DNA from: Phycisphaerae bacterium
GTDB lineage: Bacteria > Planctomycetota > Phycisphaerae > Sedimentisphaerales > Anaerobacaceae
Direction of reading: 5' to 3'
Length of the DNA stretch: 43,270 nucleotides
Assembly: GCA_012744475.1 (NCBI GenBank)
Contig: JAAYBV010000046.1
Span: 1-43,270 of the forward strand
Shown here: one piece after another, positions 24,755 to 32,859 of the stretch
Position numbering within the stretch: position 1 is the stretch's first letter
How the letters are laid out: each line of letters starts with the position of its first letter
The notes under the pieces: model-generated
Told to the model about the DNA's origin: nothing
What the model saw: the letters and a program-made list of their open reading frames with translations, nothing else
The model's database searches: none
Made by a program: the position numbers and the translations under genes

Positions 24755-27316
24755 ATGACGAAGGACGTGGAACAGCCCCAGGAACGCTTTGAGGATATGC
24801 CGATTCTTGAGGAGCTCAAGAATTCATATCTGAACTACGCGATGAGCGTGATCGTGTCGCGGGCCCTGCCCGATGCGCGGGACGGCCTGAAGCCCTCCCA
24901 GAGGCGCATTCTCGTCGCGATGAACGATCTGAATCTGGGACCACGAAGTACCCATCGAAAGTGCGCCAAGATCGTCGGCGACACGAGCGGCAACTATCAC
25001 CCCCACGGGGACCAGGCCACTTACGGGACGCTTGTCCGCCTGGGCCAGGACTGGAACATGCGGTACACGCTGGTGGACCCGCAGGGCAACTTCGGCAGCA
25101 TCGACGCCGACCCGCCCGCGGCCATGCGATACACCGAGGCCCGCCTGGCGGCGCCCGCCATGGAGATGCTCCAGGACCTCAACTACGAGACCGTCGACTT
25201 CATTCCGAACTACGACGAGACGCGGGTGGAGCCGGTGGTGCTTCCGTCGCGGTTTCCGAACCTGCTGGTCAACGGCTCGACCGGGATCGCGGTCGGGATG
25301 GCCACGAACATCCCCCCGCACAACGTCAAAGAAATCTGCGACGCGCTGCTGCTGGTGATCAACGACCCGAAGTGCGGATTCAAGGACATCATGAAAGTCC
25401 TTCCCGGCCCGGACTTCCCCACCGGCGGCATCATCTGCGGCAAGAAGGGCATCGTCGACGCCTACACCACCGGCCGCGGCCACCTGAAACTGCGGGCCAA
25501 AACCGAGGTCGAAACCGACAAACGCGGACGGGAGCGAATCGTCGTCACCGAGATTCCGTACACCGTCATCAAGACGGCGATCGTCTCGAAGATCGCCGAG
25601 TGCGTGCACGGCGGGACCATCCCGGAGATCGCCGACGTCCGCGACGAGTCCGATCGCCACGGGCTGCGCATCGTGGTAGAGCTGAAGAAAGACTCCGATT
25701 CCGAGGTCGTGCTGAACAAGCTGTTCCGCTACACGCCGTTGCAGACCACGTTCGCCATCGCCAACATCGCGCTGGTCAACAATCAGCCCGAGACGCTCAA
25801 CATTCGCGAGATGTTGCAGTGCTTCATCGACCATCGCAAGAACGTCATTCGCCGGCGGAGCCGGTTCCTTCTGCGACGGTGCCGCAACCGGGCCCACATC
25901 CTCGAAGGTCTGATCCTGGCGGTGACGGACATCGACGAGATCATCGAGATCATCAAGAAATCGCCGGATGCGCCGACTGCCAAGCTGAACCTGATGAACA
26001 AGCCGTTGCGGCTGGCCGAGATGGCGACGCTCCACAAGCTGCTGCCCGCCGCGTTCGTCAAGGCCAAGAGCCGCGGGGACCACTTCCTCACCGGCCCGCA
26101 GGCGGACGCGATCCTGACGATGCAGTTGCAGCGGTTGACCGGCCTGGAGATCGAGAAACTGGCCAAGGAATACGCCGGACTCATCGAGCAGATCGAAGGC
26201 TATGAAGCCATCCTCTCCAACGAGAGCGTCCTGCTCGACATCATCCGCGAGGACCTGCACGAGATCAAAGAGAAGTACGGGGACCGCCGCCGCACGCAGA
26301 TCGCCGGCGCCGTCGAAACGCTCGACATCGAAGACCTCATCGCCGACGAAGACGTCATCGTCACCGTCAGTCACATCGGCTACATCAAGCGCATGCCCAC
26401 CGACACCTACCGTCGCCAGGGCCGGGGCGGTCGCGGCGTCATCGGGTCCGACACAAAAGAAGGCGATTTCATCAAGCACCTGTTCATCGCCTCGACGCAC
26501 GACTACCTGCTGGTTTTCACCAACCGGGGCAAGTGCTACTGGCTGAGGGTCTACGACGTGCCTGCCATGAGCCGCCAGAGCAAGGGACGCAGCATCGCCA
26601 ACCTGCTCAACCTCGGCAACCAGCAGATCGCCTCGATCATCGCGGTCAGCAGCTTCGAGGACGAAGAGGGCGGTCCCGAACGGCAGCTCGTGATGGCGAC
26701 CAAGAACGGCGTCGTCAAGAAGACGCGGCTGAACGCCTACGGCAACCCGCGCGCCAACGGCGTGATCGCGATCAACCTGGACCCGAACGACGCCCTGATC
26801 GGAGTGGCCCAGACCACCGGCGAGAACCACATCATCCTGGGCACGCGCGACGGGATGACCATCCGCTTTGACGAAGGGGAGGTCCGCTCAATGGGCCGCG
26901 CCTCTCGCGGCGTTCGCGGCATCCACCTGCGCGGCGGCGACGAGGTCGTCGGGATGGTTATCGTCGAAGAGAAGTCGGCGCTGTTCACGGTTTGCGAGAA
27001 CGGCTACGGCAAACGCACGGGCATCGAGAACTACAAGGCCCAGTCGCGCGGTGGTCTCGGCCTCAAGAACATCAAGACCTCGGACCGCAACGGCAAGGTC
27101 GTGGCGCTCAAGGCGGTTCAGAGCGAAGACGACCTGATGCTCATCACCGCCAACGGGATGATCATCCGCACGGGCCTCGACGAGATTCGGTCGATCGGGC
27201 GCAACACGCAGGGCGTGCGGCTGATCAACCTCAAGGAAGGCGACAAGCTGGTCGCCGCCGAGAAGATCGCCGCCGAAGACCTCGAGGACGAAGGCGAAGG
27301 TGAAGGTGAAGCATGA
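24755..27316 (+). CDS. gyrA: DNA gyrase subunit A
   Basis: An 853-residue protein, the DNA-breaking and rejoining subunit of gyrase, which introduces negative supercoils with GyrB. Seen: SYLNYAMSVIVSRALPDARDG near 24-44, the KPSQRRIL stretch, the catalytic tyrosine Y126 in AAMRYTEARL, the tower and coiled-coil region, and the GyrA-box QGRGGRG in the C-terminal propeller, which separates it from ParC. The quinolone-determining stretch reads HPHGDQATYGT: Q87 and G91 at the places of E. coli Ser83 and Asp87. An acidic tail (EDEGEGEGE) ends the protein. holA follows after 57 nt on the same strand. gyrB is not in the window. Confidence 0.97.
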   Translation: MTKDVEQPQERFEDMPILEELKNSYLNYAMSVIVSRALPDARDGLKPSQRRILVAMNDLNLGPRSTHRKCAKIVGDTSGNYHPHGDQATYGTLVRLGQDWNMRYTLVDPQGNFGSIDADPPAAMRYTEARLAAPAMEMLQDLNYETVDFIPNYDETRVEPVVLPSRFPNLLVNGSTGIAVGMATNIPPHNVKEICDALLLVINDPKCGFKDIMKVLPGPDFPTGGIICGKKGIVDAYTTGRGHLKLRAKTEVETDKRGRERIVVTEIPYTVIKTAIVSKIAECVHGGTIPEIADVRDESDRHGLRIVVELKKDSDSEVVLNKLFRYTPLQTTFAIANIALVNNQPETLNIREMLQCFIDHRKNVIRRRSRFLLRRCRNRAHILEGLILAVTDIDEIIEIIKKSPDAPTAKLNLMNKPLRLAEMATLHKLLPAAFVKAKSRGDHFLTGPQADAILTMQLQRLTGLEIEKLAKEYAGLIEQIEGYEAILSNESVLLDIIREDLHEIKEKYGDRRRTQIAGAVETLDIEDLIADEDVIVTVSHIGYIKRMPTDTYRRQGRGGRGVIGSDTKEGDFIKHLFIASTHDYLLVFTNRGKCYWLRVYDVPAMSRQSKGRSIANLLNLGNQQIASIIAVSSFEDEEGGPERQLVMATKNGVVKKTRLNAYGNPRANGVIAINLDPNDALIGVAQTTGENHIILGTRDGMTIRFDEGEVRSMGRASRGVRGIHLRGGDEVVGMVIVEEKSALFTVCENGYGKRTGIENYKAQSRGGLGLKNIKTSDRNGKVVALKAVQSEDDLMLITANGMIIRTGLDEIRSIGRNTQGVRLINLKEGDKLVAAEKIAAEDLEDEGEGEGEA

Positions 27317-27373
27317 GCCGGCCGGAATCATAGCGTCTTACGACGCCACTACAAACGAGGTCAGGACCCGTCC

Positions 27374-28327
27374 ATGGGCGAGCAGATCTACGTCATCGCA
27401 GGCAAAGAGGAATCGCTGGTCAACGCCCGGTGCCAGGAGCTGATCGATCGCCTGGTCGATCCGCAAGACCGGATGACGGGACTGCTTTCGGCTGACGGCG
27501 ATCAACTCTCCATTTCCGACGTGCTCGACGAACTGCGCACCGCGCCCTTCCTGACCGGCCGGCGCGTGGTGGTCGTCAAGGGCGCCGACGAGTTCGTCTC
27601 GAAGAACCGTTCAGCCCTGGAAAACTATTTCGACAAACCGTCTGCGACCGGCATTCTCGTGTTGACCGTCGGCAGTTGGCCCAAGCAGACGAAGCTGGCC
27701 AAGAAGCTCGCCAAGGTCGGCACGCTGATCGAGGTCATTCCACCGAAGCGCTACGAGCTGCCGAAGTATCTCGCCGAATACGCGCAGCGAACGAGCAAGA
27801 TGAAGCTTGACCGCCCGGCCGCCGAGATGCTGATCGAGCTGGTGGGAGAAGACCTCACGCTGCTCTGCAACGAGATCGACAAGCTGGCGTTGTTCGCGCG
27901 CGACGAGAAGGCGATCACCAGCAAGCACGTCGAGTCGCTGGCCGGACACAATCGCATCTTCGGCGCGTTTGAAGTGATCGAAGCGATGATCGCCGGCGAT
28001 CCGCTCCAGGCGATCCGGCGGCTGCGCAACATGTTCGAAGAGGACAAAAGCGCCGAGTACACCGTCGTCGGCGCCTTCGCCTACCACCTGCGCCGCATGT
28101 TCAGCGCCAAGGCCCTGCTCGAAAAGGGCGCCGGCCCGGGCGACGTCGCGCAGAAGCTGCGGATCTGGAACAACAAAGAGCGTTTCTTCACGCAATTGAA
28201 GCAGACGTCGCTCGAGCAGTTGGGCAAGTACATCGAGCAATTGGCCGCCATCGACTACGCCGTCAAAACCGGCCAGGCCAAAACCCAGGTCGCGATGGAG
28301 CAGCTCGTCCTCCGCCTGGCCGGGTAG
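27374..28327 (+). CDS. holA: DNA polymerase III subunit delta
   Basis: A 317-residue protein of the HolA family, the clamp-loader subunit that opens the sliding clamp. Evidence: an N-terminal P-loop-like AAA+ start without ATP motif (MGEQIYVIAGKEE), VLDELRTAPFLTGRRVVVVKGADEFV near 50, LPKYLAEYAQ near 120, DLTLLCNEIDKLALFA near 155 and a C-terminal collar domain with long helices. The length is normal for the family. The ATG follows a weak AGGACC site. Probably co-transcribed with gyrA. It faces the DUF1848 gene, with only 11 nt between their stop codons. Confidence 0.9.
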   Translation: MGEQIYVIAGKEESLVNARCQELIDRLVDPQDRMTGLLSADGDQLSISDVLDELRTAPFLTGRRVVVVKGADEFVSKNRSALENYFDKPSATGILVLTVGSWPKQTKLAKKLAKVGTLIEVIPPKRYELPKYLAEYAQRTSKMKLDRPAAEMLIELVGEDLTLLCNEIDKLALFARDEKAITSKHVESLAGHNRIFGAFEVIEAMIAGDPLQAIRRLRNMFEEDKSAEYTVVGAFAYHLRRMFSAKALLEKGAGPGDVAQKLRIWNNKERFFTQLKQTSLEQLGKYIEQLAAIDYAVKTGQAKTQVAMEQLVLRLAG

Positions 28328-28338
28328 CGCCGATTCTT

Positions 28339-29262
28339 TCAGCCCGGCAACTCCGCGATCCACGCGTCGGATTGGGCTCTGGTGTAGCCGAGGAAGGCGG
28401 AATCGGGGTCGTGGAGATCGAAGGCCCGGCGGGCGGCGGCTTTGTTCGCGTTGGCGTAGCAGTACGCGCAGCCGTGCGGGCAGGTGTTGTAGGTCCCGAT
28501 GTCGGCGCTTTCGGTACAGCCGCATTCCGGCCTCGTGCCCTTGTCCCTGTACGGCGTCTCGCCCGGGCCGAACAAACGCTCGATGAGAGCCCCATCGATG
28601 CAGTGGGCCTTCTGAATCCGCTCGCCGAGCAGGTAATCGCCGCAGCAGGAGTACATCGCGATGCCGTGCTCAGCAGCCACCTCCGCAAGTCGGTTGGCCA
28701 GATCGATCCGCACCTGCTCGTTCGGTTCGAGCACCTGCACGCCTTGGGCTTTCTCCAAATTCCGGAAGTTCCGTCGGACCTTGCCGTAGAACGCAACGAA
28801 GCTGAAATAGCATCGCTCGACGAGTCCTTCCAGTTCGCTCGCCAAAGACTCGAACGCGCGGAGATAGAACGCCTCGTCGCTGATGCTCGACAGGATGATC
28901 GGATCGAACCGCCAGTTGATATGCGCGGGCGAGTAGCGTTCGGCCAGATGCTTCAAGGTGCGCAGGGCCGCATGCTTGTCTACGTCGCTCTCGAAGACCG
29001 ACGGCAGCGCCGTCAGAGTGTAGTTGAAGTAGGATCGGTAACCGAGGCGATCGAGGACTTCGAGGGGCGCGATGAACGGCGTGAAGTCTTTCGACCAGAA
29101 GACGAAACAGTCCACATCGTCGGGTCTCAGAGGCACGTGATATCGCCGGCCGCCGAAGGGATTGATCACGCCGGCGAATCCCTCCTGAATCCGTCGCATG
29201 AACCACTCGCCGTAGAAGGCCGGAATGTCGGTGCGTCGTGAAACCGAAATGATTCGTCTCAT
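28339..29262 (-). CDS. DUF1848 family iron-sulfur protein
   Basis: A 307-residue protein. The N-terminal MRRIISVSRRTDIPAFYGEWF and the later FWSKDFTPFI and YFNYTLTALP stretches are DUF1848 hallmarks. The cysteine cluster near the end, CGCTESADIGTYNTCPHGCAYCYANAN read in parts (CGC, then CPHGCAYCYAN), fits an iron-sulfur centre of the radical-SAM-like kind proposed for this family. The function is unknown. ATG 29262 is chosen because the conserved family start is there; the frame opens upstream to 29406 but runs through a hairpin terminator. The upstream leader is structured (see 29317-29490). Confidence 0.85.
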   Translation of the reverse strand: MRRIISVSRRTDIPAFYGEWFMRRIQEGFAGVINPFGGRRYHVPLRPDDVDCFVFWSKDFTPFIAPLEVLDRLGYRSYFNYTLTALPSVFESDVDKHAALRTLKHLAERYSPAHINWRFDPIILSSISDEAFYLRAFESLASELEGLVERCYFSFVAFYGKVRRNFRNLEKAQGVQVLEPNEQVRIDLANRLAEVAAEHGIAMYSCCGDYLLGERIQKAHCIDGALIERLFGPGETPYRDKGTRPECGCTESADIGTYNTCPHGCAYCYANANKAAARRAFDLHDPDSAFLGYTRAQSDAWIAELPG

Positions 29263-29316
29263 CGTGCCTGGCGGAACCTCATCGCAGCCGTAACTGAGCC
29301 GCACGCCGGTATCCAT

Positions 29317-29490
29317 AAAAAGGAAGACGGAGTCGCCCTCCTCCGGAACGACTCCGTAGCTTCTGGGAAACCGCGATCGGCCCCGCGCTTGCTGCCTCGG
29401 GCCCAACCTCGGCTCTTGCCGTAATAAAAGGGCGGGCGGTACCTCCTCCTCGTCAGATCGGCGTCATGTCAGTTTAGGACGGCCCGCCCC
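29317..29490 (-). ncRNA. Candidate structured leader RNA upstream of the DUF1848 gene
   Basis: Read on the minus strand: GGGCGGGC pairs with GCCCGCCC (29482-29489 and 29430-29437) around a 44-nt loop, followed by TTTTATT. Then comes CGGC-AAGA-GCCG (about 29410-29421). Last is a strong terminator, ACGGAGTCG / CGACTCCGT (29349-29357 and 29327-29335), followed by CTTCCTTTTT (29317 side). The last hairpin lies about 55 nt before the DUF1848 start. The loop of the first hairpin holds an AGGAGGAGGT and a four-codon ATG-to-stop frame. It does not match a riboswitch class I know. Confidence 0.4.
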
Positions 29491-29766
29491 GGGTTTTCGG
29501 AGATCCGCGCCCACAGGGGGCTGCGGCCCTGTTCGCCGCACAACACCCTGCGACCTACTGCAAACAACGTAACCAGTCTTTCGGCCAATGACAAGCACCT
29601 ATTTATTCCAATCCAGCTATTTTTTCCAACACCCCCAGACCGCCTGCCCCTTCGAAACATAACTGCCGAGCGTATCGCAACTAAGAGCTCTCGCGGTCAT
29701 CGGGCCGATTCTCGCGCGAACCGGGGGAATGCGAACCGGAGTGGACCGACTGGTGGCGGAATCAAT
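29491..29766. other. Spacer between the sulfatase-family gene and the structured leader
   Basis: No gene is supported. The stretch has an AT-rich part (29590-29635) unlike its surroundings and a palindromic ACAGGG/CCCTGT at about 29513-29532. A weak minus-strand promoter-like TTGTCA (29589-29594) has a poor -10, so I do not call a promoter. Confidence 0.4.
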
Positions 29767-31776
29767 CTACTGGTCTGCTGCGATGTGTCTGACGTTGGAG
29801 ATGCGACCGTTCCACCGGCACGACCAGGAGCCAAAGAGCGTCATGCTCCCCGCCGGCTTCTGATCGATGCGGAAGATGGTGCCCCTTCGCCATTGGACGA
29901 TCTCCTCACTGAATCCCTTGGCGACGTACTCGGGCAGATCGAACCGTGACATCTCCAGCGGATCGGTTCTCAGGCGGAACAGCGAGACCCTGTTCTGTTC
30001 CGGTTCGTAGACGAATTTGTTGCCGTTCTGGACGAAACCGGAGGGGCCCTGCTGCATCCAGCCGGCAAAATAGACTTTGCGATCCAAAGGCAATGGCCCG
30101 AGGGCATCGTCGCCGTCGAAGTCGAGTCCGGCGACCTCGAATCCGAGCAGACTCAGGATGGTGGGCACCAGATCGACGGAACTGACGGGACTGGCGATGC
30201 GCTGTCCCGGCACAATCAGAAGGGGTGCCCGGATGCACATGGCGATCCGCAACACCTCCTCGTAGGCGACGCGTTCGTGCCCATGGATCCGGTGCTCGCC
30301 GAAGGCTTCGCCGTGGTCGCCGACGACGCAGAAGATCGTGTCGTCCGCGAGCCCGAGGCTGGCCAGCTCGACATCCAGGGCCTGGATGAACTTGTCCGTG
30401 TAGGCGATCGTCTGCCGGTAGCGGTCGGGCAGCGTCCCGGCCATCTCACCGTACCAGGACGGGACCTCGTAGGGATCGTGGGTCACCGAGCACATCACTG
30501 TCAGCAGGAACGGTTTGTCATCCGACCGGATCCAGTCGCGGATCGGTTCGAGCAGGGCGAATTCGTCGGCGCCGAGATAGCCCACGAACGCATTCGGATC
30601 CTTGAGGTCCTCGCGGGCATAGAATTTCTGATACCCGAGGTTGTGAACCAGTCCGGCGCGGGACTCGAATGTCCCGGTGGGCGACTGGAAGAAGGCTGTT
30701 CGAAAACCCATTCCCTTTTCGAGGATCGTCGCGAGGCTGGCATAGGGCTGTGCGACGGGAACGGTCTCGCCGATGTCCTGGCAGGCGCCCGGCCGCCGGC
30801 CCGTCAGCAGGCCAAACAGCGCCTTGGTGGTGTGCGTCACAACCGAGCGGGCGTTGGTGAAACAGACCCCTTGCGAGGCCACGGTCGCCAGATACGGAGT
30901 TGGATCATACCCATCGCCATCGCTTTGCAGGTGGTTTGCCGCCAGGGAAGTGCACCTGTACTGGACCCCCTCCAGGACGACGATCACGACGTTGTGGTTG
31001 ACTCTGCGCGGTTTGAACGCGACCTCAACGTCTGTGGCATACGGGATCCGGCGTGTGGCATTGCTGAAATCGTCGCGGACCAGGTGCCGATACTCCGGCA
31101 GCAGAAAAGAGAGGATTGCCCGCGCCTGGCAGTTGAACCGCAGCCCGGCCGCCGTAATCTGGGCGGAACCCAGACGAGAGGCCGCCGCTATGCCAACGAT
31201 CGCCACGACAATCGCCACGAGAGAAAAGACGATCTTGGTGCGGAAGGTGCGGGGTTCATACGCCGGGGGCAGCGGCCTGGCCAAAGCGGAGAAGAAGAAC
31301 GCCAGCGCGACGGCGCTGGGCAGCAGCAGCGCGGCGGCGGCCACGGGCATACGGATCAGATTCAGACCCACAAGCTTGGTGATGTTGATCGGGTCACGGA
31401 GCCACGGCAGCAGTTCCATCGGCAGGATCTGCGTCCCCGTGCGGATCAACCAGCCGGCGTTCATCACCGACCACGTACAGGTGATCGTAGCGACGATCAT
31501 GGCCGCCCGCCAGACCGCCTTCCGAGGCCAGCGATAGCAGGCCAGTGCCAGAACCACTTCCAGGCTCAGGAGAATGGCGATGTCGGTCAGAATCCAACTG
31601 GGGTACTCACGCAGCAGCCCATAGCGCAGCGCGTGGTACAGCTTCACAGCCAGACTGCAGAACAGCGCCGCAAAGACGATGACGCTCCATGCCCGCGGAG
31701 CCAGCAGGCCATAAACGCGCCGGATGAGCCGGAACCGCTCGCGCGGAGCACCAGGTTGTAGACTCTGCTCATTCAT
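29767..31776 (-). CDS. Membrane-bound sulfatase / LTA-synthase-like protein (alkaline phosphatase superfamily)
   Basis: A protein of about 669 residues. Five or so membrane helices occupy the first 220 residues (VIVFAALFCSLAVKLY, ILTDIAILLSLEVVLALACY, AAAALLLPSAVALAFFFSAL, IVFSLVAIVVAIVGIAAAS). An alkaline-phosphatase-superfamily domain follows. Metal/nucleophile signatures are VVIVVLEG near 280, SVVTHTTKALFGLLTG with the likely nucleophile Thr, FCVVGDHGEAFGEH and the HGHERVAYEE stretch. Such enzymes transfer or remove phosphate, phosphoglycerol, phosphoethanolamine or sulfate at the cell surface; which one cannot be told. ATG 31776 is chosen over TTG 31806. It is monocistronic or read with the DUF1848 gene, about 500 nt downstream. 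Confidence 0.82.
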   Translation of the reverse strand: MNEQSLQPGAPRERFRLIRRVYGLLAPRAWSVIVFAALFCSLAVKLYHALRYGLLREYPSWILTDIAILLSLEVVLALACYRWPRKAVWRAAMIVATITCTWSVMNAGWLIRTGTQILPMELLPWLRDPINITKLVGLNLIRMPVAAAALLLPSAVALAFFFSALARPLPPAYEPRTFRTKIVFSLVAIVVAIVGIAAASRLGSAQITAAGLRFNCQARAILSFLLPEYRHLVRDDFSNATRRIPYATDVEVAFKPRRVNHNVVIVVLEGVQYRCTSLAANHLQSDGDGYDPTPYLATVASQGVCFTNARSVVTHTTKALFGLLTGRRPGACQDIGETVPVAQPYASLATILEKGMGFRTAFFQSPTGTFESRAGLVHNLGYQKFYAREDLKDPNAFVGYLGADEFALLEPIRDWIRSDDKPFLLTVMCSVTHDPYEVPSWYGEMAGTLPDRYRQTIAYTDKFIQALDVELASLGLADDTIFCVVGDHGEAFGEHRIHGHERVAYEEVLRIAMCIRAPLLIVPGQRIASPVSSVDLVPTILSLLGFEVAGLDFDGDDALGPLPLDRKVYFAGWMQQGPSGFVQNGNKFVYEPEQNRVSLFRLRTDPLEMSRFDLPEYVAKGFSEEIVQWRRGTIFRIDQKPAGSMTLFGSWSCRWNGRISNVRHIAADQ

Positions 31777-31887
31777 GGGGCCACAATAGTAGTGTAACCG
31801 TCTCAAGACCGCAAGCGGGATTGGACCGTCGCGGGCGTTCGTGGCCGATCCGAGATCGGGCGGAGAGGCCTTGCGTCTGGGTTTCTA

Positions 31888-32718
31888 TTACGGAGCGTCC
31901 GGTGACGTTCCGTCCGCGAGCTTCTCCCATGGCTTGCCTCGCAATGCCTTATCGAGTCCATGAGTCTCCATCGTGAAGAAGGCATCGAAGCCGGGCAGGC
32001 TGTGGTTGAGCATCTGTTTGATCGTGTTCACGGTCTCCGCGGAATAGCACGACACCTCCGCAGCCATCCTCTGGATAGCCGCATCCAGCTCCGAAGGGGC
32101 GACGACCTCGGTGAGCAGGCCCCACTCGCACGCGGACTGCGCCGACATCCGGGCGGTTCGCATCACGATGTCGCCGGCCCGGCCCAGGCCGACGTAGGCC
32201 GGCAGCAGATAAAGCAGTCCGGTGCCGGGGGGCATATCCAACTCGCGTCCCTGGTTGTGGAAGACGGTGTCGGAGGTCGCGATGCGGAGGTCGCAGGCCA
32301 GTCCGATTCCGAGAAACGCCAGGGATACGTCGCCCTGAAAGACCATGATCACGGGCCTGCTGACCGACCGCAGCCAGCGAATCAGGCCGCCGAACACGTT
32401 CTCCTCGCGCGCCATGGCGAATCCGGCAAGCGGGCTGGTGAATACGCGGCGTCCTTCCAGCGGTCTCTGCATGTCGCCAAGCTGCCGGAGCAGTGCGCTG
32501 CATCGTTCCGGGGAGAAGCAGCGACTCGTGCCGCAGAAGACGAGGGCTTTGCCCGGATGATGCGCCAGTTCCCTCAGCAGACGCCGAAAGCTCTCGATCG
32601 CGCTCGGCGTCTGCGCGATGCCAAACACATCATCACGAAAGCGCACCAGGTCTGCCCATTCCAATCGTTCTACGGACAGAAAGGGCTCCAAGGTCGAGAG
32701 TTCGGTTTCGCCCAACAT
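31888..32718 (-). CDS. Crotonase-fold (enoyl-CoA hydratase/isomerase family) protein
   Basis: A 276-residue protein. The fold is shown by RPVIMVFQGDVSLAFLGIGLACDLRIATSD near 115-145 (CoA and oxyanion-hole region), PPGTGLLYLLPAYVGLGRA near 160, SAQSACEWGLLTEVV near 190 and the C-terminal helices. It aligns with hydratases and isomerases. The first catalytic Glu of rat enoyl-CoA hydratase is not at its expected place (a Gly aligns; a Glu comes two residues later), so the reaction is open. The start has AGGGGA 8 nt upstream. It is the last gene of the minus-strand run starting with the TetR/RND genes, about 140 nt after the outer-membrane protein gene. Confidence 0.8.
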   Translation of the reverse strand: MLGETELSTLEPFLSVERLEWADLVRFRDDVFGIAQTPSAIESFRRLLRELAHHPGKALVFCGTSRCFSPERCSALLRQLGDMQRPLEGRRVFTSPLAGFAMAREENVFGGLIRWLRSVSRPVIMVFQGDVSLAFLGIGLACDLRIATSDTVFHNQGRELDMPPGTGLLYLLPAYVGLGRAGDIVMRTARMSAQSACEWGLLTEVVAPSELDAAIQRMAAEVSCYSAETVNTIKQMLNHSLPGFDAFFTMETHGLDKALRGKPWEKLADGTSPDAP

Positions 32719-32859
32719 GGTCCGTTCCCCTTTTGCGCTGCAACGGTTTGTGTGCTTGCATCGGAACCAACCGCTCCAACCGGCTTTGTCGAAGCGTGCA
32801 AATAGAATACCCGATATGCTCTGTCAGCCAAACCTTTTGCCGGGAGGCGCCGGTCACGG

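Noticed and set aside
24824-26830. A 668-codon open frame opposite gyrA, and similar long frames opposite the antiporter (22013-24241) and the transporter (41144-43027)
   Set aside because: These are antisense shadows of genes in GC-rich DNA; their translations are Arg/Asp/Val-rich and have no family signature, and the plus-strand genes are certain.
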